Below, one piece after another: positions 41,777 to 49,790 of a stretch of 64,000 nt of DNA. The translations under genes and the position numbers were made by a program. Position 1 is the first letter of the stretch. The number at the start of each line of letters is the position of its first letter. A model generated the notes under the pieces. It searched no databases and was not told where the DNA came from. It saw nothing but the letters and a program-made list of their open reading frames with translations. Source of the stretch: Arthrobacter sp. TMP15 (GTDB lineage Bacteria > Actinomycetota > Actinomycetes > Actinomycetales > Micrococcaceae); contig NZ_CP154262.1 in NCBI RefSeq assembly GCF_039529835.1, positions 372,001-436,000 of the forward strand, in the 5' to 3' direction.

Positions 41777-42741
41777 GCCTTCCGGAACTTGGTCGGCTGG
41801 GTTTCGGCGCCGCGGGCATCGGCAACCTTTACCGAGCAATGTCCGACGACGTTGCTGCCGCCACCATGTCAGCTGGCTGGGACGCTGGCATCAGGTACTT
41901 TGACACGGCACCGCACTACGGGCTGGGCTTATCGGAGCGCCGGTTGGGCGCATTCCTGATCACCAAGCCCCGTGCAGAATTTGTCATTTCTACGAAGGTG
42001 GGCAGAATTCTTGACCCTGCGGCGAACCTTTCCGGGGCCAAAGATACGCAAGGGTTCGATGTCCGCGCTGACTCCGTTCGCCGATGGGATCCTTCCGAAG
42101 CTGGCATCCGAGGCAGCATCGAGGACTCCCTGCAACGCACAGGCCTCGATCGGATCGATATCGCGTACCTCCATGATCCTGACGTGTACGACCTTGACGC
42201 AGGGATTAGGCAAGCTTTGCCCGCCCTTCAGAAACTCCGCGACGAAGGGTTGATCAAGGCCATTGGCGTAGGTTCAAACTCCGCGGATGCGTTGCGTGAA
42301 TGCGTCCTGAACGCTGACATTGATGTGATCATGTTGGCTGGGCGCTACTCGTTGCTGGAGCAGCCAGCGGCTGCGCAGCTGCTGCCGTTGTGTTTGGAGC
42401 GCGAGGTTCAGGTGGCCAACTGCGGGGTGTACAACTCTGGGTTGTTGGCGCGAGCCGTGGTGCCGGCCAACGCGCACTACAACTATGAACCAGCGCCGGC
42501 GGAAATACTGGCCAGGGCCCAGGCGCTCGCTGCTTGTTGTGATGAATTCGGTGTGGAGTTACCTGCCGCTGCCCTGCAGTTTGCCGGCGCTCACCCAACC
42601 GTGTGCACGGTGGTTGTTGGCGCCTCAAATGCGGAGCAGATCACCCAGACGGCCGAGCGTATGGCCGCGAAGATTCCGGTGGAGTTGTGGAGCGCGCTTG
42701 TTGAGCGAGGGCTATTAGATGAACGCCTAGCTCATGCCTGA
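41773..42741 (+). CDS. Aldo/keto reductase, probable L-fucose dehydrogenase
   Basis: NAD(P)-linked oxidoreductase of 322 residues. Seen: GFGAAGIGNLYRA, IRYFDTAPHYGLGLSERRLG with the Asp and Tyr of the AKR tetrad, FVISTKVGRIL (Lys), IDIAYLHDPDVYD (His), and VVVGASNAEQI cofactor region. Related enzymes oxidise L-fucose or D-threo-aldoses to lactones. Operon position between mutarotase and lactonase supports L-fucose as substrate. Start ATG 41773 overlaps the mutarotase stop; the longer ORF to 41584 is rejected. Confidence 0.88.
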   Translation: MSLPELGRLGFGAAGIGNLYRAMSDDVAAATMSAGWDAGIRYFDTAPHYGLGLSERRLGAFLITKPRAEFVISTKVGRILDPAANLSGAKDTQGFDVRADSVRRWDPSEAGIRGSIEDSLQRTGLDRIDIAYLHDPDVYDLDAGIRQALPALQKLRDEGLIKAIGVGSNSADALRECVLNADIDVIMLAGRYSLLEQPAAAQLLPLCLEREVQVANCGVYNSGLLARAVVPANAHYNYEPAPAEILARAQALAACCDEFGVELPAAALQFAGAHPTVCTVVVGASNAEQITQTAERMAAKIPVELWSALVERGLLDERLAHA

Positions 42742-43648
42742 GGCACTACCCGATTCCATGGCCGACGCCGGAGCGCAGCACGCTGCTCTAAGCGGGAGTT
42801 TGGCGAGGCCTGCGGACCGCATCGACTCCCACCTGCACGTGTGGGAACTAGCGCCCGGGAAGTATTCTTGGCTGACACCAGCCCATGGGGTTCTTTATGA
42901 CAGTTTTACGCCAGAACAGGCCGGGCAGGCACTTGTCTCAGCCGGGGTCGGCCAGGCAATACTTGTACAAGCCGATGACACCGCAGCGGATACTGAGGCG
43001 ATGCTAGCCGCTGCCGCGGTACATGACTGGATTATTGGCGTGGTTGGCTGGCTACCCTTAGAAGATCCATCAGCGACGGCGGCCATGTTGGAGCAGTGGG
43101 GGAGCAATCCCGCTTTTTGTGGTGTGCGCACCTTGATTCACGATAATCCACGGGCTGATATTTTGGTCCTGGAATCCGTGCGGGCATCCCTTGCGCTGGT
43201 GGCACAGGCAGGGATTCCCTTCGACGTGCCGGATGCTTTCCCCCGGCACCTTTCCCAAGTAGCGGACTTGGCCCACACGCTGCCGGAGCTCACCGTTGTT
43301 GTTGATCACCTCGGAAAGCCTCCGCGGGCTGGCACCAGGGAGCAGATGAGGCAGTGGGAAAAGCAGCTAAGGGCCGTGGCGACACTGCCCAACGCCGTGG
43401 CTAAATTCTCAGGTTTGCACGCCGCAGGCACAGAATATTCGGCACAAGCACTCCAGCAGATCTGGGAGATCGCCTTGGATTCCTTTGGTCCGCAGCGACT
43501 CATGTTTGGCGGGGATTGGCCGGTGAGCTTGCTAGGTGAAAGCTATCACCACAACGTGAACGTTGCAGGAACGCTAATCAATTCTCTTAGCGCAGAAGAA
43601 GCGGCGTTAATCTGGGCAGGAACGGCCCGGCGTACGTACCGGAGATAA
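42734..43648 (+). CDS. Amidohydrolase, probable L-fuconolactonase
   Basis: Hydrolyses L-fucono-lactone to L-fuconate; 304 residues of the amidohydrolase-2 type. Seen: RIDSHLHVWELAPGKYSWL with the HxH metal motif, GVVGWLPLEDP, CGVRTLIHDNP, TVVVDHLGKPP, and LMFGGDWPVSLL. Gene starts inside the previous one (8-base overlap); the first 28 residues are not conserved and an internal start is possible. It ends the enzyme operon; the importer follows after 217 bases. Confidence 0.9.
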   Translation: MPEALPDSMADAGAQHAALSGSLARPADRIDSHLHVWELAPGKYSWLTPAHGVLYDSFTPEQAGQALVSAGVGQAILVQADDTAADTEAMLAAAAVHDWIIGVVGWLPLEDPSATAAMLEQWGSNPAFCGVRTLIHDNPRADILVLESVRASLALVAQAGIPFDVPDAFPRHLSQVADLAHTLPELTVVVDHLGKPPRAGTREQMRQWEKQLRAVATLPNAVAKFSGLHAAGTEYSAQALQQIWEIALDSFGPQRLMFGGDWPVSLLGESYHHNVNVAGTLINSLSAEEAALIWAGTARRTYRR

Positions 43649-43657
43649 CAGTTTTGC

Positions 43658-43672
43658 AAACATCCGATGTAT
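43658..43672 (+). promoter_or_regulatory. Second fucose operator, before the importer genes
   Basis: AAACATC-C-GATGTAT, one arm base short of the perfect palindrome at 38695-38709. It lies ten bases after the lactonase stop. TTGCAA (43654-43659) and TAAAAA (43678) flank it as a weak promoter; another -10 candidate is TAACAT at 43704-43709. Confidence 0.6.
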
Positions 43673-43712
43673 TTGGGTAAAAAGTGTGTAATCGTGGCGC
43701 AGATAACATAAC

Positions 43713-43850
43713 ATGATGGAAGTTGAATTCTCTGCCACTTCTGCAAAGTTGTGGAATAGGGCTGTAGATCATGGCTTGAGCTCCACTGCAGTGGTTCTGC
43801 TCGACGATCTAGATCTCCAGGAGAGGTCTGATGTCATGACTGATATATGA
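43713..43850 (+). CDS. Candidate 45-residue leader ORF of the fucose importer operon
   Basis: Open frame ATG ATG ... TGA in the leader of the importer operon, ending 15 bases before the ATPase start. The product is acidic (EVEFSATSAKLWNRAVDHGL then STAVVLLDDLDLQERSDVM). No SD is present; TAACAT stands six bases before the second ATG (43716), so leaderless translation is possible. It could be a real small protein, a leader peptide or a remnant. Similarity to any family not recognised. Confidence 0.25.
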   Translation: MMEVEFSATSAKLWNRAVDHGLSSTAVVLLDDLDLQERSDVMTDI

Positions 43851-43865
43851 GGGTGAGAGGGTGTT

Positions 43866-45431
43866 ATGAGTAAAAAACTTCTTCGGATATCCGGGGTGAA
43901 CAAGAGCTTTCCCGGGGTCAAGGCCCTCTCCGAGATGGCGTTGGATCTTCACCACAACGAGGTGCTTGCACTTGTCGGTGAGAATGGTGCGGGCAAGTCC
44001 ACTCTCATGAAACTGCTTTCCGGCATCTATGTCCCGGATTCGGGCAGCTTTGAAATTGATGGTGAACCAGTTGTTATCAGTGGCACCAAGCACGCTCAGG
44101 AACTGGGCATCAGCATCATTCATCAGGAATTCAATTTGATGCAAGACCTCACTGTGGCCCAGAACATTTACATCGGTCGTGAACCCCGCATGGGCGGAAT
44201 GTTCTTAAGTGAGCGTGCGCTGAATCGCAAGGCCCGCCTGTTATTCAACCAAATCAATATTGATCTTGACCCTAAAGCACGTGTTGGTGACCTCACAGTT
44301 GCCAAGCAGCAGATGGTGGAGATCGCTAAGGCGCTCTCCTACAAATCGCGCATCCTGATCATGGATGAGCCAACTGCGGCATTGAATGATGCCGAAGTGG
44401 CAACCCTGCATGACCTGATCCGCAACTTCACCAATGAAGACACCGGAGTCATCTACATCTCCCACCGGATGGATGAACTCAAGGCTATCTCCAACCGCAT
44501 AACGGTGATCCGGGACGGTGAGTACATCGACACCGTGGACACAGCAAAGACCACGATGCGTGAGGTCATCAACTTAATGGTTGGCCGTGAAATTTCCGGC
44601 AACCAGAGACCGGAAACTCATGTGCCCACAGACGAGGTTGTCCTGAAGGTGACAGGGTTGGAAACCAAACACTTCCTGCGGGACATTAATTTTGATCTGC
44701 ACAAGGGTGAGATTCTCGGTTTTGCTGGATTGATGGGAGCAGGGCGAACCGAAGTGGCCCGGGCTATTGTTGGAGCGGACCGCATCACCGCCGGCTCAAT
44801 TGAACTCAATGGCAAAGCGGTGACCATCGGCAATCCCGCAGTAGCTGCCAGCATGGGCCTTGGCTATCTCTCCGAGGATCGCAAACACCTAGGCCTTTTG
44901 CTAGAGCGCGATGTCAAAGACAACATTGGGCTGAGCTCCCTGAAGATGTTCTCCCGCATGGGTGTAATCAATGACAAGGCAATGAAGTCAACTTCTGCCA
45001 CTTACATCGAGAAACTACGTATCAAAACCCCGTCCAGTGCGCAGCTGGCCAAAAATCTCTCCGGTGGTAACCAACAAAAGATCGTCATCGCGAAATGGTT
45101 AGTCAAAGATTGCGACATCCTAATTTTTGATGAACCAACACGTGGCATCGATGTGGGTGCTAAAGAAGAAATTTATGTCCTTCTCAATGACTTGGTGGCT
45201 CAAGGTAAATCGATCATCATGATCTCTTCGGAACTGCCAGAGGTGCTGCGACTCTCACACCGAATTGCTGTCATGAGTGAGGGCCGGCTCACCGGATTCC
45301 TCTCCAATGTGGAAGCCAACCAGGAAAACATCATGGAGTTGGCCACTGCAAATATTGAGAGCTCCGTCTTGTCGCCTCTCCCACCCTCCAGCGCGCAGCG
45401 CTCCTCGAAGCAAGAAAGCACGGCAAACTGA
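43866..45431 (+). CDS. Sugar ABC importer ATP-binding protein (RbsA-like)
   Basis: Twin-domain ATPase of 521 residues for a monosaccharide importer. First domain: Walker A GENGAGKST, signature LTVAKQQM, Walker B ILIMDEPTAAL, ISHRMDEL. Second domain: atypical P-loop GLMGAGRTE (usual for RbsA second halves), signature LSGGNQQK, ILIFDEPTRGID. Start ATG at 43866 follows GAGAGGG. Upstream operator shared with the fucose enzymes suggests L-fucose or a fucoside as cargo (inference). One-base overlap with the permease gene. Confidence 0.93.
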   Translation: MSKKLLRISGVNKSFPGVKALSEMALDLHHNEVLALVGENGAGKSTLMKLLSGIYVPDSGSFEIDGEPVVISGTKHAQELGISIIHQEFNLMQDLTVAQNIYIGREPRMGGMFLSERALNRKARLLFNQINIDLDPKARVGDLTVAKQQMVEIAKALSYKSRILIMDEPTAALNDAEVATLHDLIRNFTNEDTGVIYISHRMDELKAISNRITVIRDGEYIDTVDTAKTTMREVINLMVGREISGNQRPETHVPTDEVVLKVTGLETKHFLRDINFDLHKGEILGFAGLMGAGRTEVARAIVGADRITAGSIELNGKAVTIGNPAVAASMGLGYLSEDRKHLGLLLERDVKDNIGLSSLKMFSRMGVINDKAMKSTSATYIEKLRIKTPSSAQLAKNLSGGNQQKIVIAKWLVKDCDILIFDEPTRGIDVGAKEEIYVLLNDLVAQGKSIIMISSELPEVLRLSHRIAVMSEGRLTGFLSNVEANQENIMELATANIESSVLSPLPPSSAQRSSKQESTAN

Positions 45432-46453
45432 TGACCCTGACTAAGGAAGATGCGCAGTCTCTGCGGATTGCCAGCAATAAAAAATCGGAACTCAACACCC
45501 GAATCCGGGCCAGCTTTCAGCAGCTGCTGGCATTTGCGAGTCTGCTGGCGTTGGTATTGTTCTTCTCCGTGGCGAGTTCGAACTTCCTCCAGGCCGCAAA
45601 CCTTTCCAACATCCTGCTCTCCACAGTTGTTACTGGCCTGTTGGCGTTGGGCACCACGTTTGTCATCATCACCGGTGGCATTGATCTCTCCATCGGAACA
45701 GGCATGACCTTGTGTTCGGTCATGACGGCATATTTCATGACAGAACTCGGTCTGCCCATGATTGTGGGTGTGATCGGCGGAGTGTTATTTGGTGCGCTGA
45801 TTGGTTGTACAAACGGCTTTTTCGTGGCAGTGCTGAAGATCCCGTCATTCATCGCCACGCTGGCCATGATGATGGTTGCGGCAGGGTTGGCTCTTGTCAT
45901 ATCAGGCACGAAACCGATCTACACCAACGAGGTTGCAGGTTTCCAATCAATCTTTGCCCTCGGTAAATCGATCCCAGGGCTTGTCATCCCGAATGCTGTC
46001 TTCATCCTGTTTGCCGCAGCCATCGTGGCAGGGGTGATGCTCTCCAAGACGGTGCTTGGTCGTTATACCTACTCAATAGGCAGCAACGAACAAGCCACCG
46101 CTCTTTCAGGGGTGAACGTCACCAAGTGGACCGTCTTGATCTACACCTTTGCTGGTGCCTTCACCGGGCTGGCCGGCGTTATCGCTGCTGCCCGTCTCAA
46201 CTCCGCCCAGCCCGCAGGCGGCATGGGTCTAGAACTCCAGGCCATTGCAGCCGTCGTCATTGGTGGCACGTCCCTGGCTGGCGGCAAAGGCTCAATCATC
46301 GGCACCGTCATTGGTGCGCTGATCATGTCAGTGCTGACCAATGGCCTCTCCATCATGTCCATCCCACAGGAATGGCAACAGGTCGCTGTTGGGGTGGTCA
46401 TTATCCTCGCCGTCTACCTGGACATGGTCCGGCGTAAGAAAACAGCGAAATAG
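45431..46453 (+). CDS. Sugar ABC importer permease (RbsC-like)
   Basis: Membrane channel subunit, 340 residues, with about nine to ten hydrophobic segments. Seen: FVIITGGIDLSIGTGMTL, the family hallmark; GRYTYSIGSNEQATALSGVN, the EAA-like loop; AVVIGGTSLAGGKGS near the end. Overlaps the ATPase stop (TGATG). Confidence 0.93.
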   Translation: MTLTKEDAQSLRIASNKKSELNTRIRASFQQLLAFASLLALVLFFSVASSNFLQAANLSNILLSTVVTGLLALGTTFVIITGGIDLSIGTGMTLCSVMTAYFMTELGLPMIVGVIGGVLFGALIGCTNGFFVAVLKIPSFIATLAMMMVAAGLALVISGTKPIYTNEVAGFQSIFALGKSIPGLVIPNAVFILFAAAIVAGVMLSKTVLGRYTYSIGSNEQATALSGVNVTKWTVLIYTFAGAFTGLAGVIAAARLNSAQPAGGMGLELQAIAAVVIGGTSLAGGKGSIIGTVIGALIMSVLTNGLSIMSIPQEWQQVAVGVVIILAVYLDMVRRKKTAK

Positions 46454-46519
46454 CTTCCTTCAAATACTGTGCCCCCCGCAACAAACAAGTCAACGCGTTT
46501 TTACAAAGGAGTTAGACCC

Positions 46520-47503
46520 ATGCAAAGAAGAAAATTTCTCGCCCTGGCCTCGGTAGCGGCACTGTCCTTGGGCCTTGCCGCCTGTGACACAGAAGCCAAT
46601 GCTCCCGCCGGTGGAGGCTCCAGCGACGGTGGCAAACCGTACATCGCCATTGTTTCCAAGGGCTTCCAGCACCAGTTCTGGCAGTCAGTGAAGCAGGGTG
46701 CGGAGAAAGCAGCGAAAGAGTTCGACGTCGAGATCTCCTTCGAAGGACCCGACAAGGAAACCAACGTTCAGCAGCAGATGGACCAGCTGAACAACGCCAT
46801 GGCAAAAAACCCCAAGGCTCTGGCACTTGCCGCTTTGGACTCCAAGGCTGCTGAAGGCGTGCTGCAAGATGCTAAGGCCAAGAACATCCCGGTCATTGCT
46901 TTTGACTCCGGCGTCGATTCAGATATTCCGTTGGCCACGGCCTCTACCGACAACAAGGCCGCTGCTGCCGAGGCGGCAAAACACATGGCCGAGCTACTGG
47001 GCAAAAAGGGCGAGGTTGGCATTATCGGCCACTCCCAGACGGCAACGTCAGGAACTGACCGTCGCGACGGCTTCGTCGATTACCTAAAGGCCAATGCCCC
47101 AGATATCAAGATCGTTGACATCCAGTACGCAGACGGCGATCAGGCCAAGTCCACTGATGCTGCCAAGGCCATGATGACCGCCAACCCGAACATGGCTGGC
47201 ATGTACGGCACCAACGAAGGCGCAGCGATCGGTGTTGTCAATGCTGTCAAGGAGATGAACAAGACCGGCAAACTAGTGATCGTTGGTTTTGACTCCGGTA
47301 AGGCGCAGATGGATGCCATCAAGGACGGCCTCATGGCCGGGGCCGTCACCCAGAACCCCGTGGGCATCGGCTACGAGACGGTCAAGGCCGCCGTTGCTGC
47401 CATCAAGGGCGAAAAGGTTGAGAAAGTCATTGACACTGGCTTCTACTGGTATGACAAGAACAACATTGCTGATCCCGACATTGCAGCGAACCTGTACGAG
47501 TAA
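46520..47503 (+). CDS. Sugar-binding lipoprotein (RbsB-like)
   Basis: Periplasmic-binding-protein type 1 receptor of 327 residues. MQRRKFLALASVAALSLG then lipobox LAAC (cysteine about residue 23), Ala/Gly/Ser linker, then IAIVSKGFQHQFWQSVKQGA, VIAFDSGVDSDIPLA, GIIGHSQTATSGTDRRDGF and GTNEGAAIGVVNA. Start at 46520 has AAAGGAG ten bases upstream; the longer reading is rejected. Third gene of the importer operon, followed by a strong terminator. Confidence 0.93.
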   Translation: MQRRKFLALASVAALSLGLAACDTEANAPAGGGSSDGGKPYIAIVSKGFQHQFWQSVKQGAEKAAKEFDVEISFEGPDKETNVQQQMDQLNNAMAKNPKALALAALDSKAAEGVLQDAKAKNIPVIAFDSGVDSDIPLATASTDNKAAAAEAAKHMAELLGKKGEVGIIGHSQTATSGTDRRDGFVDYLKANAPDIKIVDIQYADGDQAKSTDAAKAMMTANPNMAGMYGTNEGAAIGVVNAVKEMNKTGKLVIVGFDSGKAQMDAIKDGLMAGAVTQNPVGIGYETVKAAVAAIKGEKVEKVIDTGFYWYDKNNIADPDIAANLYE

Positions 47504-47511
47504 AAACCACT

Positions 47512-47563
47512 AAAACTGCCTTGTTGTACACCGCTGACCAGCGGTGCACAACAAGGCAGTTTT
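47512..47563. terminator. Terminator between the fucose importer and the HAAS gene
   Basis: 24-base arms starting AAAACTGCCTTGTTGT with one mismatch, loop GACC, then TTTTTG on the plus strand; A-rich start makes it work leftward too, for the convergent HAAS-domain gene. Confidence 0.92.
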
Positions 47564-47574
47564 TGTTTAGGTGG

Positions 47575-48315
47575 CTAGGCCAAGGATGAGGTCAGCACCG
47601 TCAGGCCGGTCAGCAAAAGTGCCAGAATTGGAAATAGCCACTGGGTGAGAATTTCAAACCAGCGGGCTTTCAACGGCACTTTGTCAGTGACGGCTTCCAG
47701 AGGCTTTCTCACTGTGTCCGGTGCCGCTTTAAGACTATGGGCTGTGCCAAGCCCCGCAAGCGCAATGAGAAGTATGGCGCTAACAAGTAGCACCAGACCT
47801 GGGTTGAGGCTTAGTAGGGCTTCGTGAGTCTGGCGTGGAGTGAGTACGGCAGAAAGAACTCCCGAGGCACCCCCTACGAGCGGAATCGCGATCAGGGCCC
47901 AAAGGTTACGAACCAGAAATGGTAGATACAACGGCAGGAAGAGTATTAACGTACCCATAGCGGCGAAGCAGACCATCTGCAGTCCACCCAGAAGCAGCTG
48001 GGCACCCTCGATCCACGGTGTCAATGCAGCAGAGAAAATTAGGAAGATCACTAGTCCAGCCGCTGACAAGGCAAGGCCGGACTTCATTCCTTGCCTTCTG
48101 AGGGCTGGTTTCTCGCTAGCAAGCTGGGCGGCATAGACGCGCGGTGTGCCAAAGGCTTGCTCGGGGTCCTGATGCGAATCAGCCAAGAATTCCTCGACGC
48201 TGGCTAATGCATCGCCGGTTGCTACTCCGGAGAAATTATTCAGGCGGAGCTCAAGTGTGAAGTTCTCGAGCCATTTTTTGTGAGTTCCGGTCTTCATCGA
48301 CTGCTCCTTGGTCAT
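47575..48315 (-). CDS. HAAS-domain membrane protein paired with PadR
   Basis: 246-residue membrane protein. N-terminal soluble helical domain (KKWLENFTLELRLNNFSGVA to QDPEQAFGTPRVYAAQLAS) of the HAAS type found next to PadR regulators, then seven or so hydrophobic segments. Function of the family is unknown; it is thought to act with PadR-controlled membrane stress responses. The ATG at 48315 overlaps the padR stop as ATGA; a second ATG (MKTG) six codons on is possible. Confidence 0.8.
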   Translation of the reverse strand: MTKEQSMKTGTHKKWLENFTLELRLNNFSGVATGDALASVEEFLADSHQDPEQAFGTPRVYAAQLASEKPALRRQGMKSGLALSAAGLVIFLIFSAALTPWIEGAQLLLGGLQMVCFAAMGTLILFLPLYLPFLVRNLWALIAIPLVGGASGVLSAVLTPRQTHEALLSLNPGLVLLVSAILLIALAGLGTAHSLKAAPDTVRKPLEAVTDKVPLKARWFEILTQWLFPILALLLTGLTVLTSSLA

Positions 48316-48674
48316 TGCGAGTCTCCTGGATCGGGCGCAACGGTGAGAAACGCCGTCGTGCTTGTGGTGAAGGCGCGCCACTGGCTGCGCTGACGGTTCA
48401 ACTCGGTGAAGCCGGCAGCGGTGAGCGAAAAGTACTTTCGCCCGGGGCCGCTTTGGCCGGGGCGCCATTGAACATCTACCCATCCGGCTGTTTCAAAGCG
48501 GGTTAAAAGTGGATACAGAGTGCCACCCTTGAAAGTGCCCAGGCCCGCATCCTCTAGCGCAGTGATGATGGCGTAACCGTAGGTGGGACCGCCCTGCAGT
48601 GCTTGCAAGGCGCACAGTCCTAAGGATGCGCGGTTCCAATCGCTGGGCCAGGGTTCTGCCGAAATCAACGTCAT
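48312..48674 (-). CDS. PadR-family transcriptional regulator
   Basis: 120-residue winged-helix repressor: SLGLCALQALQGGPTYGYAI, ALEDAGLGTFKGGTLYPLLT (recognition helix), and wing VQWRPGQSGPGRKYFSLTAAG. Start ATG at 48674 is six bases after TACAAT, hence leaderless; no SD is present. A perfect 16-base palindrome lies at the promoter, probably for self-repression. Coupled to the HAAS membrane gene. Confidence 0.9.
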   Translation of the reverse strand: MTLISAEPWPSDWNRASLGLCALQALQGGPTYGYAIITALEDAGLGTFKGGTLYPLLTRFETAGWVDVQWRPGQSGPGRKYFSLTAAGFTELNRQRSQWRAFTTSTTAFLTVAPDPGDSQ

Positions 48675-48680
48675 AACTAG

Positions 48681-48703
48681 ATTGTATGCCTAACTAGTTA
48701 GGC
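48681..48703 (-). promoter_or_regulatory. padR promoter and operator
   Basis: GCCTAACTAGTTAGGC (48688-48703) is a perfect palindrome directly upstream of the -10 box TACAAT (complement of 48681-48686). A further half, AACTAG, lies at 48675-48680 between the box and the start codon. Arrangement suits autoregulation by PadR. Confidence 0.7.
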
Positions 48704-48745
48704 TGGCAACTTCTGTTGGTAGTAAAATACCCGTTATTGGAATGG

Positions 48746-49417
48746 TCAGAGGGCTTGGCGGAGCCAATGCTCAACGCCGCTAATGTGTACCGTCAGCAAG
48801 GACTTGGCCAATTCTGCATCGCCGCGTTCAAGGGCCTCGATGATGGCGGCATGCTCAGAGAGCGTGCGATCAACGGCTTTCTCTTGGGTCAGGCCCCGCC
48901 AAATGCGGGCGCGGACAGTGCTGCTGGAGAGCGCATCAAGGACGCTGGCAAGGTATGAGTTGTTGGCCGCCGCTGTGATTAGCTGATGAAATATCAGGTC
49001 ATGCTCAACGAGCTGCTCTACGCTGGTTTCCTCGTCTATATTATCCATGGTGGCTCGCAGCGCGCTGATTTGCGCGGCTGTGATGCGCCCGGCGGCGATG
49101 GCTGCTGCGGCTGGTTCCAAGATCCGCCGCACTGCAAAGATGTCCAAGATCGATTCATCCTGGTGGAGGTCAACAATGAATGACATGGCCTCGGTGAGGA
49201 GCTGGGGTTCCAGGCTTGTCACGTAGGTGCCATCGCCACGACGCACATCCAAAACCCGGATAATCTCTAATGCCTTAACCGCTTCACGCAAGGAGCTGCG
49301 GGAAAGCCCGAGTTTTTCGCTTAGTTCCTTCTCGGGAGGGAGCCTGTCACCGGCACAGAGCTCGCCGGAAATGATCATTTCCTTGATTTTTGTGATTGCT
49401 TCGTCAGTTACGGCCAT
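48746..49417 (-). CDS. GntR/FadR-family regulator, candidate fucose regulator
   Basis: 223-residue regulator: winged helix 5-70 (KIKEMIISGELCAGDRLPPE, LSEKLGLSRSSLREAVKALE, VLDVRRGDGTYV) and FCD domain with RRILEPAAAAIAAG, HDLIFHQLITAAAN and LSEHAAIIEALERGDAE. It is separated from the fucose genes by the padR pair, but its own promoter contains a half-site of the fucose operators, so it is the best candidate for their repressor. Start ATG 49417 is six bases after TAGACT, a leaderless arrangement. Confidence 0.88.
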   Translation of the reverse strand: MAVTDEAITKIKEMIISGELCAGDRLPPEKELSEKLGLSRSSLREAVKALEIIRVLDVRRGDGTYVTSLEPQLLTEAMSFIVDLHQDESILDIFAVRRILEPAAAAIAAGRITAAQISALRATMDNIDEETSVEQLVEHDLIFHQLITAAANNSYLASVLDALSSSTVRARIWRGLTQEKAVDRTLSEHAAIIEALERGDAELAKSLLTVHISGVEHWLRQAL

Positions 49418-49423
49418 GTCAAC

Positions 49424-49444
49424 AGTCTAATGGTCTGATGTTTG
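49424..49444 (-). promoter_or_regulatory. Leaderless promoter of the FadR-type gene with operator half-site
   Basis: On the minus strand AAACATC-A-GACCATT overlaps the TAGACT box (complement of 49424-49429). The left arm AAACATC is identical to the arm of the 38695 and 43658 operators; the core ATC-A-GAC fits the RTC-N-GAY form shared with the sialic acid operators. Confidence 0.5.
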
Positions 49445-49446
49445 CG

Positions 49447-49538
49447 AAAAAGGGTGCCCCGCCGGGTTCGAGAAGAGGAAAGGTTCGGCCGTTGAGAGAT
49501 GTCATTATCTCCAACGTCAACGCAGGAGGGCGGGGCGG
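49447..49538 (-). ncRNA. Candidate structured small RNA
   Basis: About 92 bases on the minus strand. A closing stem GCCCCGCC/GGCGGGGC (49529-49536 with 49456-49463) encloses a ten-base-pair hairpin with one bulge (CGTTG.GAGAT with ATCTCCAACG, 49490-49516); the transcript would end ACCCTTTTT. A TACCCT box (complement of 49545-49550) sits six to seven bases before the predicted 5' end. It is separate from the tRNA-Ser terminator. I do not recognise it: it lacks the SRP RNA tetraloop region and the 6C loops. It could instead be a second terminator. Confidence 0.4.
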
Positions 49539-49566
49539 CAATGCAGGGTAAAACACCCGGAACGCA

Positions 49567-49605
49567 GAAATGCACCCTCCGATGAAACATCGAGGGGTGC
49601 ATTTT
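49567..49605 (-). terminator. Terminator of tRNA-Ser(GCT)
   Basis: AATGCACCC..CGATG / CATCG..GGGTGCATT with loop AAA or TTT; flanked by A/T runs. Six bases after the tRNA 3' end. Confidence 0.85.
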
Positions 49606-49610
49606 CTCTG

Positions 49611-49699
49611 CGGAGACGGGGAGATTTGAACTCCCGGTGGAGTATAACCCCCACACTTCATTAGCAGTGAAGCCCATTCGGCCGCTCTGGCACGTCTCC
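49611..49699 (-). tRNA. tRNA-Ser(GCT)
   Basis: 89-base class II tRNA: acceptor GGAGACG / CGTCTCC, discriminator G, anticodon stem CTTCA / TGAAG with loop CTGCTAA giving GCT (reads AGC/AGU), long variable arm, T arm with AGTTCAAATCT. CCA not encoded. Confidence 0.97.
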
Positions 49700-49790
49700 A
49701 GCACTGGTTAGGGTAGAAGCCCCTAACCAGCATCCCAAACTTTACCCAGTAAAGGCCCTGCAAAGCAAAACGAAGGGTGGGACACCTCGG

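Noticed and set aside
49447-49538. 4.5S SRP RNA or 6C RNA
   Set aside because: No GGAAGG-type tetraloop region of SRP RNA and no C-rich loops of 6C RNA, although it is structured and next to a tRNA-Ser gene.
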